A DNA stretch of 5,338 nucleotides from CAYVJW01 sp964451885 (GTDB taxonomy: Bacteria > Patescibacteriota > Gracilibacteria > UBA4473): contig CAYVJW010000116.1 of assembly GCA_964451885.1 (NCBI GenBank), positions 1 through 5,338 on the forward strand, read 5' to 3'. Each line of letters opens with the position of its first letter. The stretch's first letter is position 1. Positions 1 to 5,171 of the stretch are shown here, in pieces. The notes below the pieces were generated by a model that was given only the letters and a program-made list of their open reading frames with translations, did not search any database and was not told where the DNA came from. The position numbers were made by a program, and so were the translations under genes.

Positions 1-10
1 TTTCGTATAG

Positions 11-35
11 CTAAAAATCAAGGCCTGTCGGCCTT
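11..35 (-). terminator. Rho-independent terminator after holA
   Basis: Read on the minus strand, AAGGCC and GGCCTT form a six-base-pair stem around a four-base loop (GACA). A short T-rich tract (ATTTTTA) follows shortly after the stem. It lies about 40 bases beyond the holA stop codon, where a terminator is expected. The T-tract is short and offset, so efficiency may be modest. Confidence 0.6.
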
Positions 36-75
36 AGTTCTTGGTAATGTCAGTAAACAAGTCGAAAGTCTAAGC

Positions 76-1050
76 TCAACCTTGGCAGCTCTCCACGATA
101 AACTTCTCCACTGCCAAAACCAGCTCAGAATTATCGCTAGAGGAGATGGAGATTCCTCCGGTTTTCATTCTCTGGTCGATTTGAAATAATCTTTCGTACA
201 TGGATTCAATTTGTTTTTGGGAGAAATTTCGTGTGAGTGGGATTGTTTTTTGTACTACGAAAGGGTGGAGTTTTGTGAGGGAGGCGATTTGATTATTGGG
301 AATGTTCCGATCCAGGGCGTTTCTGAGTTGTGTGTGGATCCGTACTTCGCGGATGATCATGGCAAATATCTGGTGGATTGGTTCTCCGGCGTGGAGTAGG
401 TCATGAAGTTTTCGAATAGCTCCGGGAATATTTTTTCGGCTGAGGGTTTCGGTAAATTCCCAGATGATGGCTTTGGGATGGGGGATTGTGAGTTCTTTGA
501 TGAATTGCTCTGTGATGATTCCGTCTCCCGCAAGGGTTAATTTTTCTATTTCCCGGGAGAGCCTCCAGAGGTTTTCTCCGCATTGGGAAAGGAGGATTTT
601 CGCTTCACGGTGGGCGATTTTTCCTTCATTTTTTTGGGTATAGCTACGAATCCATTCCAGCAGATGGGTTTCGTCCAGGGGTTCAAATGTTTCGATTTTT
701 GCATTATTGAGGAGGAATTTTGAGGATTTTAGGCGTTTATCAAGGCTTGGTTCAATGATGAAAAGAGTTACGTCATCGGAAACGTTTGGCAGTTTTTCAA
801 AGAATTGTGATTTTTTAGCAAGTTCGAAGGTTTCGGATGTCCAGAAATTTTCTGTAATTATACAGCGTTTTTCGCCAAAAAGGTTGGGAGTAAAGGCCGA
901 ATTTTCCAGATCTTTGAAAGCATTCTCGTTTGTAAATGTTTCTATTTCTCCGTTGGAATATTTCTGTCGGAAAGCATTTCGGTAGTATTTTATTTTTTCG
1001 TGGAGGCGGAAGTCGTCTTTCCCCGTAAGAAGAATTAAGTTATGAATCAT
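76..1050 (-). CDS. holA: DNA polymerase III subunit delta
   Basis: The 324-residue product looks like HolA, the clamp-loader subunit that opens the beta sliding clamp during replication. Length is close to the family norm of roughly 330-345. Family landmarks seen: an N-terminal LLTGKDDF (7-14); LFGEKRCII (57-65), matching the usual 'LFG-x-(K/R)-R' strand; GENLWRLSREIEKL (158-171), the 'G-N-D-L-R-x-L-x-x-E-L-E-K-L' helix at the end of the AAA+-like part; AGEPIHQIFAMIIRE (221-235); HPFVVQK (262-268); and DQRMKTG (292-298). The last three belong to the C-terminal helical collar domain. The ATG at 1050 is preceded by no clear Shine-Dalgarno sequence. The gene is divergent from the MBL-fold gene and ends in its own hairpin terminator. 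It is chromosomal housekeeping and marks the left flank as host DNA. The stop codon is TGA, which argues against codes that read UGA as an amino acid. Confidence 0.93.
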   Translation of the reverse strand: MIHNLILLTGKDDFRLHEKIKYYRNAFRQKYSNGEIETFTNENAFKDLENSAFTPNLFGEKRCIITENFWTSETFELAKKSQFFEKLPNVSDDVTLFIIEPSLDKRLKSSKFLLNNAKIETFEPLDETHLLEWIRSYTQKNEGKIAHREAKILLSQCGENLWRLSREIEKLTLAGDGIITEQFIKELTIPHPKAIIWEFTETLSRKNIPGAIRKLHDLLHAGEPIHQIFAMIIREVRIHTQLRNALDRNIPNNQIASLTKLHPFVVQKTIPLTRNFSQKQIESMYERLFQIDQRMKTGGISISSSDNSELVLAVEKFIVESCQG

Positions 1051-1163
1051 GGATTTAAAACTTTAAGAAGAGGTTATTATTTTTTTCGAATTTTAAATTT
1101 TAAAATATAAAATTTATTTTTTATTTATTTATTTTAACTAATGTAGATATACTAAATAATGAT

Positions 1164-1192
1164 TCTAACTTCAAATTTCTATCTTCTAAATT
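1164..1192 (+). promoter_or_regulatory. Possible leaderless promoter of the MBL-fold gene
   Basis: A TAAATT hexamer (1187-1192) sits seven bases before the ATG at 1200, so transcription would begin at or next to the start codon. The -35 position (TCTAAC at 1164-1169 with a 17-base spacer) matches the consensus poorly. An alternative -10 is TATACT at 1148-1153, which would give a leader of about 40 bases. No Shine-Dalgarno sequence is visible before the ATG. The surrounding 1051-1199 region is extremely AT-rich, so -10-like matches arise easily by chance. Confidence 0.3.
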
Positions 1193-1199
1193 CTAGAAA

Positions 1200-1748
1200 A
1201 TGAAAATTCAATTTTTTGGTGGCAATACATTTCAGGTGGAAGGCAAAGATGCCAAGATTGTGTTTGATCCGATTGAAAAATATTCAGGGTCCGTGGATTT
1301 TGCAACAAATTCCGGGAAAGCGGATTTTTCAGGGGTCAAGGAATCCAAAAAACGGCTTATGCTGCCCGGGGAGTATGAAATATCGGGAGTTTTGGTGATG
1401 GGGTATTTTTCAACCAACGAAAATGTTGTTTATAAGGTGATTTTGGATGATATTTCATTGGTGCATTTTGGGGAGTTGACGGAAATGCCTGATACGAAGT
1501 TTTTTGACGAATTGGGGGAAAATATTGATGTTATTTTTGTTTCTCTGCATGAAGGGTTTGATGAAAAATCGGCAAAGGAATTAATAGAAACATTGGAGCC
1601 CCGGATGGCTTTTTTGGCAGGGGACAGTTCTTTTTTTCCAAAAATGGTGGAGTCTGTAGGGGCAAAAACAGCAGAAGAAAATCCGATGAAGATTTCTCGG
1701 TCGCAGTTGTCGGATGAGAAAACGGAGATTTTGATATTGGAGGCTTGA
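1200..1748 (+). CDS. Degenerate metallo-beta-lactamase-fold protein
   Basis: The 182-residue product resembles the small UlaG-like or Lactamase_B_3 branch of metallo-beta-lactamase-fold hydrolases. It shows the opening strands MKIQFFGGNTFQVEGKDAKIVFDP (1-24, with the family's D-P turn at 23-24), a PGEYEISGV strand pair (56-64, usual 'GEYE-x-x-G'), LVHFGEL (87-93, usual 'xHLGDL'), NIDVIFVSL (109-116) and LEPRMAFLA (132-140). The metal-binding H-x-H-x-D-H motif expected between strands around residues 32-46 is replaced by FATNSGKADFSGV. The later Asp of 'HLGD' is Glu, and the final histidine region reads FLAGDSSFF. By family knowledge such a protein should bind no metal and have no hydrolase activity, so a structural or binding role is inferred. 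It is divergent from holA and upstream of tRNA-Phe. It starts at an ATG without a Shine-Dalgarno sequence and ends in TGA. The fold assignment is fairly sure; the function is unknown. Confidence 0.75.
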   Translation: MKIQFFGGNTFQVEGKDAKIVFDPIEKYSGSVDFATNSGKADFSGVKESKKRLMLPGEYEISGVLVMGYFSTNENVVYKVILDDISLVHFGELTEMPDTKFFDELGENIDVIFVSLHEGFDEKSAKELIETLEPRMAFLAGDSSFFPKMVESVGAKTAEENPMKISRSQLSDEKTEILILEA

Positions 1749-1763
1749 ATTTTGAATATAGTT

Positions 1764-1791
1764 TTGACGGAAAAACATTCTTTAGTAGAAT
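1764..1791 (+). promoter_or_regulatory. Probable promoter for tRNA-Phe
   Basis: TTGACG (1764-1769) and TAGAAT (1786-1791) are separated by 16 bases, each one mismatch from the sigma-70-type consensus. They point toward the tRNA with no gene between. The implied 5' leader is about 135 bases and would need processing. The -35 is identical to that of the strong minus-strand promoter at 5228-5256. Confidence 0.5.
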
Positions 1792-1830
1792 CCTTGGGCT
1801 TTTTAAAAGCAAAGATGTTCTAAAATTCCT

Positions 1831-1857
1831 AAATTTGATTCTTAAATGATCAAATTT
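1831..1857. repeat. Nine-base inverted repeat upstream of tRNA-Phe
   Basis: AAATTTGAT (1831-1839) and ATCAAATTT (1849-1857) are perfect inverted copies around a nine-base loop. The stem is AT-rich and no T-run follows on either strand, so it is not a standard terminator. It could be an operator or a weak hairpin in the tRNA leader. The rest of the 1749-1932 gap holds a promoter candidate, a purine-rich stretch and a very short ORF, and no credible gene. Confidence 0.4.
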
Positions 1858-1932
1858 TGAGAGGAAGAAGAAATGAAATAAGAGGGGCTCCGACTTCAGG
1901 AGGAGCGGAGATATGGAGTTTCTTCTGACGAC

Positions 1933-2007
1933 GCCACGGTAGCTCAGTGGTAGAGCAATGGACTGAAAATCCATGTGTCGGTAGTTCAATTCTACCTCGT
2001 GGCACCA
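1933..2007 (+). tRNA. tRNA-Phe (anticodon GAA)
   Basis: The cloverleaf is complete. The acceptor GCCACGG pairs with TCGTGGC (one G-T pair). The D-arm is GCTC/GAGC with loop AGTGGTA. The anticodon stem ATGGA/TCCAT carries loop CTGAAAA, giving anticodon GAA. The variable loop has five bases, and the T-arm GGTAG/CTACC has loop TTCAATT. The discriminator is A and the CCA end is encoded (2005-2007). The last 16 bases overlap, on the opposite strand, the end of the serine recombinase gene, which makes this tRNA the likely integration target of the element to its right. Confidence 0.97.
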
Positions 2008-2019
2008 CTTACACCACTT
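1992..2019. other. Putative attachment-site junction at the tRNA 3' end
   Basis: The recombinase stop codon lies at 1992-1994, inside the T-arm of tRNA-Phe, and the recombinase gene runs away from the tRNA. A recombinase gene abutting an intact tRNA 3' end is the usual look of one end of an integrated element. The octamer CACCACTT occurs twice here (2003-2010 and 2012-2019), spanning the CCA end and the first element-side bases. The exact crossover cannot be set because no second copy of the tRNA end occurs in the window. Confidence 0.5.
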
Positions 2020-3668
2020 TTCGCTTTTTTCATCTCGTTTGATGCTTCATTATCAGTTTTTGCGGTTCTACCTTCTGCAATTACTGAGGGGAACTTGTTT
2101 GGGTTGAACCTGAAAAATGTCTCTACTCGTACTTTCCATCTTTTTCCCTCTTTCTGTCGGTACATCTCAATTCGATCAATAAAGAGGTCACAAAGGATTT
2201 TCTTTTGCTCTCGGCTCAGGTTTTCGAGCTTATATTTTATCTGTGCTGAAGCTTCTTTGAGTTTTTGGACTTCCATATCTAATGAACTGGTAAAACCCAA
2301 TTCGTCTTCTATTTCTTGTATTTTTACTTCAATTTTGGCAAGTTCTTCTTCTTTTTCGGTAAGTTTCTTTTGGAGGATTTCTTCATCGTAAATGCCTTTC
2401 TCATAGGCTTCCTGAATTCGAGGTATTTCAAGATTTCTAATATTCACTTCTCTTTCTCGAAGGCTATTTAAACTTTGTTCTAGCAGTTCTACCTTCTCTG
2501 TCCGTCTGAACTCTTTGGAAAGGTAATGTTTGATAAAAACCTCCGGATTTTTCATGGCTTCCATGATCTTTCCCCATACATAATTTTCAATCTGTTCTCC
2601 AGGCACTTCAAAGACGGAAAAATGTTCTCCTTCTTTTGTATTAAACTGTTTTCTTCTGTAACTAAAGCCCCCTTTAAATCTCTTTGCCCCGAAGAACTTC
2701 TTTGGCTGGTCAAGTGTCATATCAAATATTCTCCCGCTCAAAAGGTAAGTACTATTCGTACGGCCTCCTGTCCTGGATTTTCTGGCATTTTGAGCTTGCA
2801 TAAAAGTAAGTTCAGAAACACAAGCTGGAACTTTTACAATAGTCCATTGGTCAGGAGGTAGTTTGTCTCCATTTTCGTCCGTATTGTTAGCTACATATTC
2901 TCCACGATAAATGGGCGATTGCAGGAGAAGTTGTATTATTTTTTCAGTCCATTTTCCGATTTTGTATTTAGAAATTGAGCCTTCTCCACGAGGTACTTTT
3001 AGGTTATTGAGTTTTTTGCTTATCTGCCCAAATCCAAGCTTATCATAAATGTACCAATCAAAGATTTGCTGCACCCATTCTTTTTCTTTCGGGATAATCT
3101 CCAACTTACTTCCTTTTCCACTTGAATTTTTAATCTTTCTATAGCCATAAGGAACGAAATTTCCCGTATAGTTTCCCATTTCTGCCGAAGCGATTTTTCC
3201 CATTTGGGTTCTTCCTTTGATAAGTTCTCGCTCAAATTGAGCGATTGCCCCGAATATCTGAAAGATAAGCTTTCCAATAGGGCCTTTAAAATCAATATTC
3301 TCCTGAACCGATACAAAACTCACTTTATTTTTTTCAAATAGTTCAAAAGCACTTAGAAGGTGTTTTAGGCTACGAGAAAGCCTGTCAATCTTCCAAACAA
3401 GCACAGCGTCAAACTTTCCTTCCCTGACTTGTTGCATCATTTCTTGGAACTGTGGCCGGTTAAGGTCGCTTCCGGTATGCGTATCACTAAAAATCCACGC
3501 TTTTTTCGTGTAGAGGTTGAGTCCCTTGTTGTTTTCTATGTATTCTAGGAGTTTCTTTTCCTGAGCCTCTAGTCCATACCCATCAATCTTTTGTTCAGCT
3601 GTAGAAACTCGAATGTAGATGGCAGCCCTTCTTTTCTTATCGGGAGCAAGTTTAATTAAACTTTCCAT
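1992..3668 (-). CDS. Large serine recombinase (integrase-type)
   Basis: Site-specific recombinase expected to integrate and excise the element through a serine-DNA linkage. With the ATG at 3668 the product has 558 residues. The resolvase catalytic domain starts at AAIYIRVSTAEQ (15-26), with nucleophile Ser22. It continues with WKIDRLSRS (92-100) and QFERELIKGR (144-153), all family hallmarks. A Recombinase domain follows from VPYGYRKI (about 172) to SPIYRGEYVANN (about 262). The next segment, YLLSGRIFDM...YRRKQF (about 308-342), is where zinc-ribbon cysteines usually sit, but it has none. A long coiled-coil (about 390-490) and a basic C-terminus follow. A GTG at 3758 would add 30 aromatic-rich residues and has AGGAG six bases upstream. 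I prefer the ATG because the family domain begins just after it and a -35/-10 pair ends seven bases before it. The last codons and stop lie in tRNA-Phe. The catalytic call is firm; the start is uncertain. Confidence 0.93.
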   Translation of the reverse strand: MESLIKLAPDKKRRAAIYIRVSTAEQKIDGYGLEAQEKKLLEYIENNKGLNLYTKKAWIFSDTHTGSDLNRPQFQEMMQQVREGKFDAVLVWKIDRLSRSLKHLLSAFELFEKNKVSFVSVQENIDFKGPIGKLIFQIFGAIAQFERELIKGRTQMGKIASAEMGNYTGNFVPYGYRKIKNSSGKGSKLEIIPKEKEWVQQIFDWYIYDKLGFGQISKKLNNLKVPRGEGSISKYKIGKWTEKIIQLLLQSPIYRGEYVANNTDENGDKLPPDQWTIVKVPACVSELTFMQAQNARKSRTGGRTNSTYLLSGRIFDMTLDQPKKFFGAKRFKGGFSYRRKQFNTKEGEHFSVFEVPGEQIENYVWGKIMEAMKNPEVFIKHYLSKEFRRTEKVELLEQSLNSLREREVNIRNLEIPRIQEAYEKGIYDEEILQKKLTEKEEELAKIEVKIQEIEDELGFTSSLDMEVQKLKEASAQIKYKLENLSREQKKILCDLFIDRIEMYRQKEGKRWKVRVETFFRFNPNKFPSVIAEGRTAKTDNEASNEMKKAKSGVSGATR

Positions 3669-3675
3669 CCGTTGA

Positions 3676-3704
3676 AAACTATCTAACTTGAAAAAATAAG
3701 TCAA
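3676..3704 (-). promoter_or_regulatory. Possible leaderless promoter of the recombinase
   Basis: On the minus strand TTGACT (3699-3704) and TAGTTT (3676-3681) are 17 bases apart. The -10 ends seven bases before the ATG at 3668, so the transcript would begin about at the start codon. The -35 is good and the -10 weak. If real, this promoter excludes the upstream GTG start for the transcripts it makes. Confidence 0.35.
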
Positions 3705-3741
3705 ATTTAAGATAGGATAAAAGCGATAACAAAAATAATAT

Positions 3742-3912
3742 TTAATATTTCGTTCCACGAAGTACTCCTAAATGATTAAGAGCGTGCGTAATATCTGAAA
3801 CAGTATTTTCCGGGTTTTCTTCTGGAAAATGATCTACAAACTCAAAATCCACCTTTCCTGTACTGAAAGAGTGCATTATTTTCTCTGATTGAGATGAGTT
3901 TGTTTTTTTCAT
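3742..3912 (-). CDS. Small hypothetical protein upstream of the recombinase
   Basis: A 56-residue ORF starting MKKTNSSQSEK and ending HALNHLGVLRGTKY, which I do not recognise. It is polar and rather acidic in the middle (DFEFVDHFPEENPENTVSD), with a possible C-terminal helix. It has no membrane segment, signal peptide or cysteines. The ATG at 3912 is preferred over an in-frame ATG at 3957 because AGGA lies four bases upstream (3917-3920) and a TATAAC -10 candidate lies at 3931-3936, which would put the longer start upstream of the transcript. Its end carries an AGGAG and overlaps by 17 bases the alternative GTG start of the recombinase, allowing translational coupling. Its place just before an integrase would suit a recombination directionality factor or regulator, but this is only position-based guesswork. 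Whether it is a real gene is likely but not certain. Confidence 0.5.
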   Translation of the reverse strand: MKKTNSSQSEKIMHSFSTGKVDFEFVDHFPEENPENTVSDITHALNHLGVLRGTKY

Positions 3913-3930
3913 TGTGTCCTGAAAAAACCT

Positions 3931-3961
3931 GTTATATTGCCCTGAACTTCTATACAAGAAG
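3931..3961 (-). promoter_or_regulatory. Promoter with operator-like palindrome before the small ORF
   Basis: On the minus strand a TATAAC -10 candidate (3931-3936) is preceded by TTGTAT at a short 15-base spacing (3952-3957), with no good hexamer at 17. The inverted repeat CTTCT-ATACA-AGAAG (3947-3961) covers the -35 position, as a repressor operator would. Both are short, so support is limited. Confidence 0.3.
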
Positions 3962-3983
3962 GTCGCAGGCTTCAGGTTTATTT

Positions 3984-4012
3984 CAGAAGTGAAAAAATAA
4001 AACTCACTTCCT
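3984..4012. repeat. Hairpin between the terminase-like gene and the small ORF
   Basis: GAAGTGA (3986-3992) and TCACTTC (4004-4010) pair perfectly around an 11-base A/T loop. Two further pairs at the base (CA with TG) form across a bulged C. It lies about 25 bases beyond the stop of the terminase-like gene, so it may end or stabilise that transcript. No T-run follows the stem, which argues against a classic intrinsic terminator. Confidence 0.4.
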
Positions 4013-4036
4013 GCAAAGAATCATAAGGAATGTTTT

Positions 4037-4618
4037 TTAATATGCAAATTTTTTCTTTTTTTCTCGCTTTTTTAATGCTGCTAATTTTTTATCATTTTCT
4101 GCAATCAATCGTCTAAGTTCAGCTGTACTTAAATTGGTCAGATCATCTTCGTCTTCTATGCTTGGTATTTGGTCAGAAGTGTAAAGTCCTGTAAGTTTAG
4201 CAATTACGTCTATGGCTTTAATAACAGCATTATCAGGCTGTGAACCAATGAATTCTTGCATTTCGCCGTTTTCATTTCTGTGAAAAGTACTTTCATTTTT
4301 CATGAGAATCTCCCATAAGCGTTTGCTTATGAGATCTAGATAATGTGCCTCTCCTCCTAAATATCCTTTCAGTCGTTCAATTTCGGACTGATAAAATTTT
4401 GTATTTTCTATTACATTTTTAGTGTTTTCGGCTACACTTTTTGAATATCCTGCATCTAAAGCAGCCCTCTTTTTAGACTTCCCGTCGCTTATCCCCTGAA
4501 TGTACTGTTGTATTCTGTTGGGAAGTTTATATTTCAGAGGTTTTCCGATATTTTTTAAGTTTGATTTTTTGTTGGTTTCTCTTTTTGGGGCTGGCTTTGT
4601 AGCTTTTTTGGTTGTCAT
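4037..4618 (-). CDS. Phage terminase small-subunit-like DNA-binding protein
   Basis: The 193-residue product resembles the small terminase subunit of tailed phages, which recognises the packaging site on viral DNA and hands it to the large subunit. The key stretch is YIQGISDGKSKKRAALDAGYSKSVAENTKNVIEN (about 39-72). It matches the family's helix-turn-helix pattern 'G-x-S-K-x-x-A-A-x-x-A-G-Y-S'. A second landmark is NAVIKAIDVIAKLTGLYTSDQ (130-150), like the family's segment after the DNA-binding domain. Both ends are highly lysine-rich, and the C-terminal third (NLSTAELRRLIAENDKKLAALKKREKKKK) looks like a coiled-coil helix. A TTG at 4654 would add 12 residues. However, that TTG is part of a good -35 hexamer, and the -10 ends seven bases before the ATG at 4618, so I use the ATG. 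No large terminase, portal or capsid gene is in the window. It could also be a regulator using the same fold. Confidence 0.65.
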   Translation of the reverse strand: MTTKKATKPAPKRETNKKSNLKNIGKPLKYKLPNRIQQYIQGISDGKSKKRAALDAGYSKSVAENTKNVIENTKFYQSEIERLKGYLGGEAHYLDLISKRLWEILMKNESTFHRNENGEMQEFIGSQPDNAVIKAIDVIAKLTGLYTSDQIPSIEDEDDLTNLSTAELRRLIAENDKKLAALKKREKKKKFAY

Positions 4619-4625
4619 GTCTTCA

Positions 4626-4654
4626 AATATACTACCTATAGAATATTTTTTCAA
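4626..4654 (-). promoter_or_regulatory. Strong promoter of the terminase-like gene
   Basis: On the minus strand TTGAAA (4649-4654) and TATATT (4626-4631) are separated by exactly 17 bases, each one mismatch from consensus. Transcription would start about one base before the ATG at 4618, giving a leaderless mRNA. This also rules out the in-frame TTG at 4654 as the main start. Confidence 0.6.
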
Positions 4655-4664
4655 AAAAAATTGG

Positions 4665-4693
4665 TAGACTTATTTTGAGTTTAAGAATAAATT
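4665..4693 (+). promoter_or_regulatory. Possible promoter of the pemK-like gene
   Basis: TAGACT (4665-4670) and TAAATT (4688-4693) are 17 bases apart, and the -10 ends seven bases before the ATG at 4701. It lies back-to-back with the terminase-like promoter, so a regulator bound between them could control both. Each hexamer has two mismatches from the consensus. Confidence 0.4.
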
Positions 4694-4700
4694 GAGAACC

Positions 4701-5159
4701 ATGTTGGAAGAAAAACTTAATCGACTTCGGAAATGGTTTGTTGAAAAGACAGATTTAATCGAGCAGTATTTCAACGAAAAGGAGAAAAGCAAAATGCTAG
4801 CTTGTAGAATGGGAGAGATTTATTTTGCAAAAATTGGCGTAAATATCGGGGCAGAAATGGATAAACATCGCCCTGTTTTGGTCTGTCAGGGAGAGGATTT
4901 GTATTTGAAGAAGTCTGATATGGTCTTTGTCTTTCCTATCACCGGGAATACAGAGAAAAAGAAATACAAAGTTTTATTCGATCAAAAAGATATTCAGTGG
5001 GGACATGTTCAGAAAGGTGGTGTGCTTGTGCAGCAGTTCAGGAGTATTTCAAAGTTCAGATTGGAACGAAAGATTGGAAAGATGAAGATTGAGAAGATGC
5101 AAGAAATACAGGCTATGTTTGAAAAGTGCCTCTATAAAAATACTCCCCTACAACGCTAG
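4701..5159 (+). CDS. PemK/MazF-family toxin-like protein
   Basis: The 152-residue product contains a PemK/MazF-type domain, usually an endoribonuclease toxin that cuts mRNA. The core begins at CRMGEIYFAKIGVNIGAEMDKHRPVLV (35-61), with the family's G-E/D-I strand and the conserved Arg-Pro (57-58). It continues with VFVFPITGN (75-83), including the conserved P-x-T, and VLVQQFRSISKFRLERKIG (108-126), equivalent to 'Q-x-R-(T/S)-I-D-K-x-R-L-x-x-x-I-G'. The residues that MazF enzymes use (Arg57, Thr81, Arg114/Ser115) are therefore present. About 34 charged helical residues precede the core, making it longer than the usual 110 residues or so. An upstream in-frame TTG (4692) is less likely than the ATG at 4701, which has a -10-like hexamer seven bases upstream. 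No antitoxin gene is recognisable next to it. Its stop codon falls in the loop of a hairpin that ends a likely minus-strand small RNA. Confidence 0.85.
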   Translation: MLEEKLNRLRKWFVEKTDLIEQYFNEKEKSKMLACRMGEIYFAKIGVNIGAEMDKHRPVLVCQGEDLYLKKSDMVFVFPITGNTEKKKYKVLFDQKDIQWGHVQKGGVLVQQFRSISKFRLERKIGKMKIEKMQEIQAMFEKCLYKNTPLQR

Positions 5160-5171
5160 GCATTGTAGGGG
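5136..5171 (-). terminator. Intrinsic terminator of the minus-strand small RNA
   Basis: CCCCTACAA and TTGTAGGGG (plus-strand 5145-5153 and 5163-5171) form a perfect nine-base-pair stem around a nine-base loop. The loop can add GC/GC pairs. On the minus strand the stem is followed by AGTATTTTTATAG, a T-run three to four bases downstream. On the plus strand it is followed by GAAAACC, so it does not act as a pemK terminator. Confidence 0.6.

Noticed and set aside
1..189. Open plus-strand frame from the left edge, ending TAA at 187-189, with a protein-like start (IAKNQGLSALVLGNVSKQ).
   Set aside because: More than half of it lies antisense to the well-supported C-terminus of holA, and the rest overlaps the holA terminator. 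An open run of this length is not rare by chance. It cannot be ruled out without the sequence to the left.
1531..1989. 152-residue minus-strand ORF opposite the MBL-fold gene and tRNA-Phe.
   Set aside because: It is antisense to a recognisable gene and a tRNA, and its Ser/Phe/Leu/Pro-rich composition is typical of antisense translation.
5145..5171. Hairpin with CGCTAGGC in its loop, considered as an integron attC site or an IS200/IS605 end hairpin.
   Set aside because: The attC R'/R'' core pairs and extrahelical bases are not in place, no integrase cassette or transposase is nearby, and the minus-strand T-run explains it as a terminator.
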